Assembly (NCBI GenBank): GCA_947441895.1
Contig: CANEUT010000090.1
Coordinates: forward strand, 1 to 6,604
DNA length: 6,604 nucleotides
Source: Rickettsiales bacterium
GTDB lineage: Bacteria > Pseudomonadota > Alphaproteobacteria > Rickettsiales > UBA3002
Reading direction: 5' to 3'
The position numbers were made by a program, and so were the translations under genes. Below are positions 6,098 to 6,604 of the stretch, piece after piece. Every line of letters starts with the position of its first letter. The stretch's first letter is position 1. Below the pieces are notes generated by a model that saw only the letters and a program-made list of their open reading frames with translations, searched no databases and was not told the origin of the DNA.

Positions 6098-6604
6098 ACC
6101 TCATCCCCACCTCTGCCCTCATTGCGCGCTGGTATAATGCACTTTCGCGCCTGGAATATGGCACACTGCATTTTGTTTCACCTGCGGGTGAACGCGCCAC
6201 ATTTAAAGGCCTCAACCCCGGCCCCGAAGCCGAGTTTGCCATCAGCAGCTGGGATGTGATTCGCCGCATGGTGGCGCGCGGCGATATTGCCATGGGCGAA
6301 GATTATATTGAAGGCCTGTGGACCACACCCGCCATTGAGCCACTCTTCTCGTTGTTCTTGCTCAACCTTGATGCGCTCGATGGTTTTGCCAACGGCAACA
6401 TTATCCACAAATCGCTGCTGGCCATGCATAATCAGCTAGTGCGCCGCAACAGCAAGCGCGGCAGCAGCCGGAATATCCGCGCCCACTACGATGTAGGCAA
6501 CGCGTTTTATTCCCTCTGGCTCGATAAAACCATGACCTATTCCTCGGCGCTTGATACCAGCGCCACCACCCCGCTGGAACAAGCACAAACCAATAAATAC
6601 CAAC
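6094..6604 (+). CDS. Cyclopropane-fatty-acyl-phospholipid synthase-like SAM methyltransferase, N-terminal part
   Basis: The frame is open from ATG 6094 to the window end (170 codons plus one base), so the 3' part is missing; full-length members have about 400 residues. The N-terminal domain contains GDIAMGEDYIEGLW (residues 63-76), the counterpart of the GD-x-GLGEAYMDGWW region of CFA synthases. It is followed by NIRAHYDVGNAFYSLWLDKTMTYSSAL (127-153), the hallmark entry to the catalytic domain, and by QAQTNKY. The SAM-binding glycine motif would lie just beyond the window. The enzyme is expected to act at the membrane, moving a methyl group from S-adenosylmethionine to the double bond of a phospholipid acyl chain. 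S151 stands where E. coli CFA synthase has C139. The product could therefore be a methylated unsaturated or branched chain rather than a cyclopropane; this is inference. The start overlaps the DUF1365 stop as ATGA, indicating coupled translation. Confidence 0.92.
   Translation, partial: MNLIPTSALIARWYNALSRLEYGTLHFVSPAGERATFKGLNPGPEAEFAISSWDVIRRMVARGDIAMGEDYIEGLWTTPAIEPLFSLFLLNLDALDGFANGNIIHKSLLAMHNQLVRRNSKRGSSRNIRAHYDVGNAFYSLWLDKTMTYSSALDTSATTPLEQAQTNKYQ

Noticed and set aside
6178..6429. Minus-strand open frames opposite the CFA-like gene
   Set aside because: The plus strand is open to the window end with clear CFA-synthase motifs; the antisense products show no domain.

Overview
The window looks like a stretch of alphaproteobacterial chromosome with moderately high GC. 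The pointers are the purF C-terminus followed directly by an overlapping short-chain dehydrogenase, a layout I associate with Rhodospirillales-like genomes, and the sequence of the tRNA-Ile(GAT). The order or genus cannot be fixed from this sequence. Coding density is very high, and most neighbouring genes on the same strand overlap by 4 to about 50 bases. No transposase, integrase, CRISPR array or rRNA is visible.

Left part (1-2343, + strand): the C-terminal third of purF (amidophosphoribosyltransferase), a short-chain dehydrogenase whose start lies inside purF, and a full-length nhaA Na+/H+ antiporter whose GTG start overlaps the dehydrogenase stop in a GTGA junction. The three genes probably share one transcript. 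A near-consensus promoter (TTGACA, 17 bases, TAGAAC) begins on the nhaA stop codon and drives an isolated tRNA-Ile(GAT) with encoded CCA at 2385-2461.

Middle (2470-3959, - strand): a TetR-family regulator and, overlapping it by ATGA, a predicted lipoprotein alpha/beta-hydrolase (esterase). The hydrolase converges on the tRNA with only 8 bases between them. No clear terminator is seen there.

The divergent intergenic region (3960-4076) holds a perfect 6+6 palindrome (TAGACT/AGTCTA), a second copy of TAGACT, and a larger imperfect inverted repeat around a plausible -10 box. It is the best candidate for the TetR operator and may control both directions.

Right part (4077-6604, + strand): a three-gene operon of an FAD-dependent amine-oxidase-like oxidoreductase, a DUF1365 protein and a cyclopropane-fatty-acid-synthase-like SAM methyltransferase cut by the window end. 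This trio is a recognised lipid-modification set, related to loci linked in alphaproteobacteria to methylated or furan fatty acids and to singlet-oxygen and membrane-stress responses. The points of most interest are that it sits opposite a TetR-esterase pair with shared operator-like repeats, and that the methyltransferase has Ser where classical CFA synthases have the bicarbonate-site Cys.
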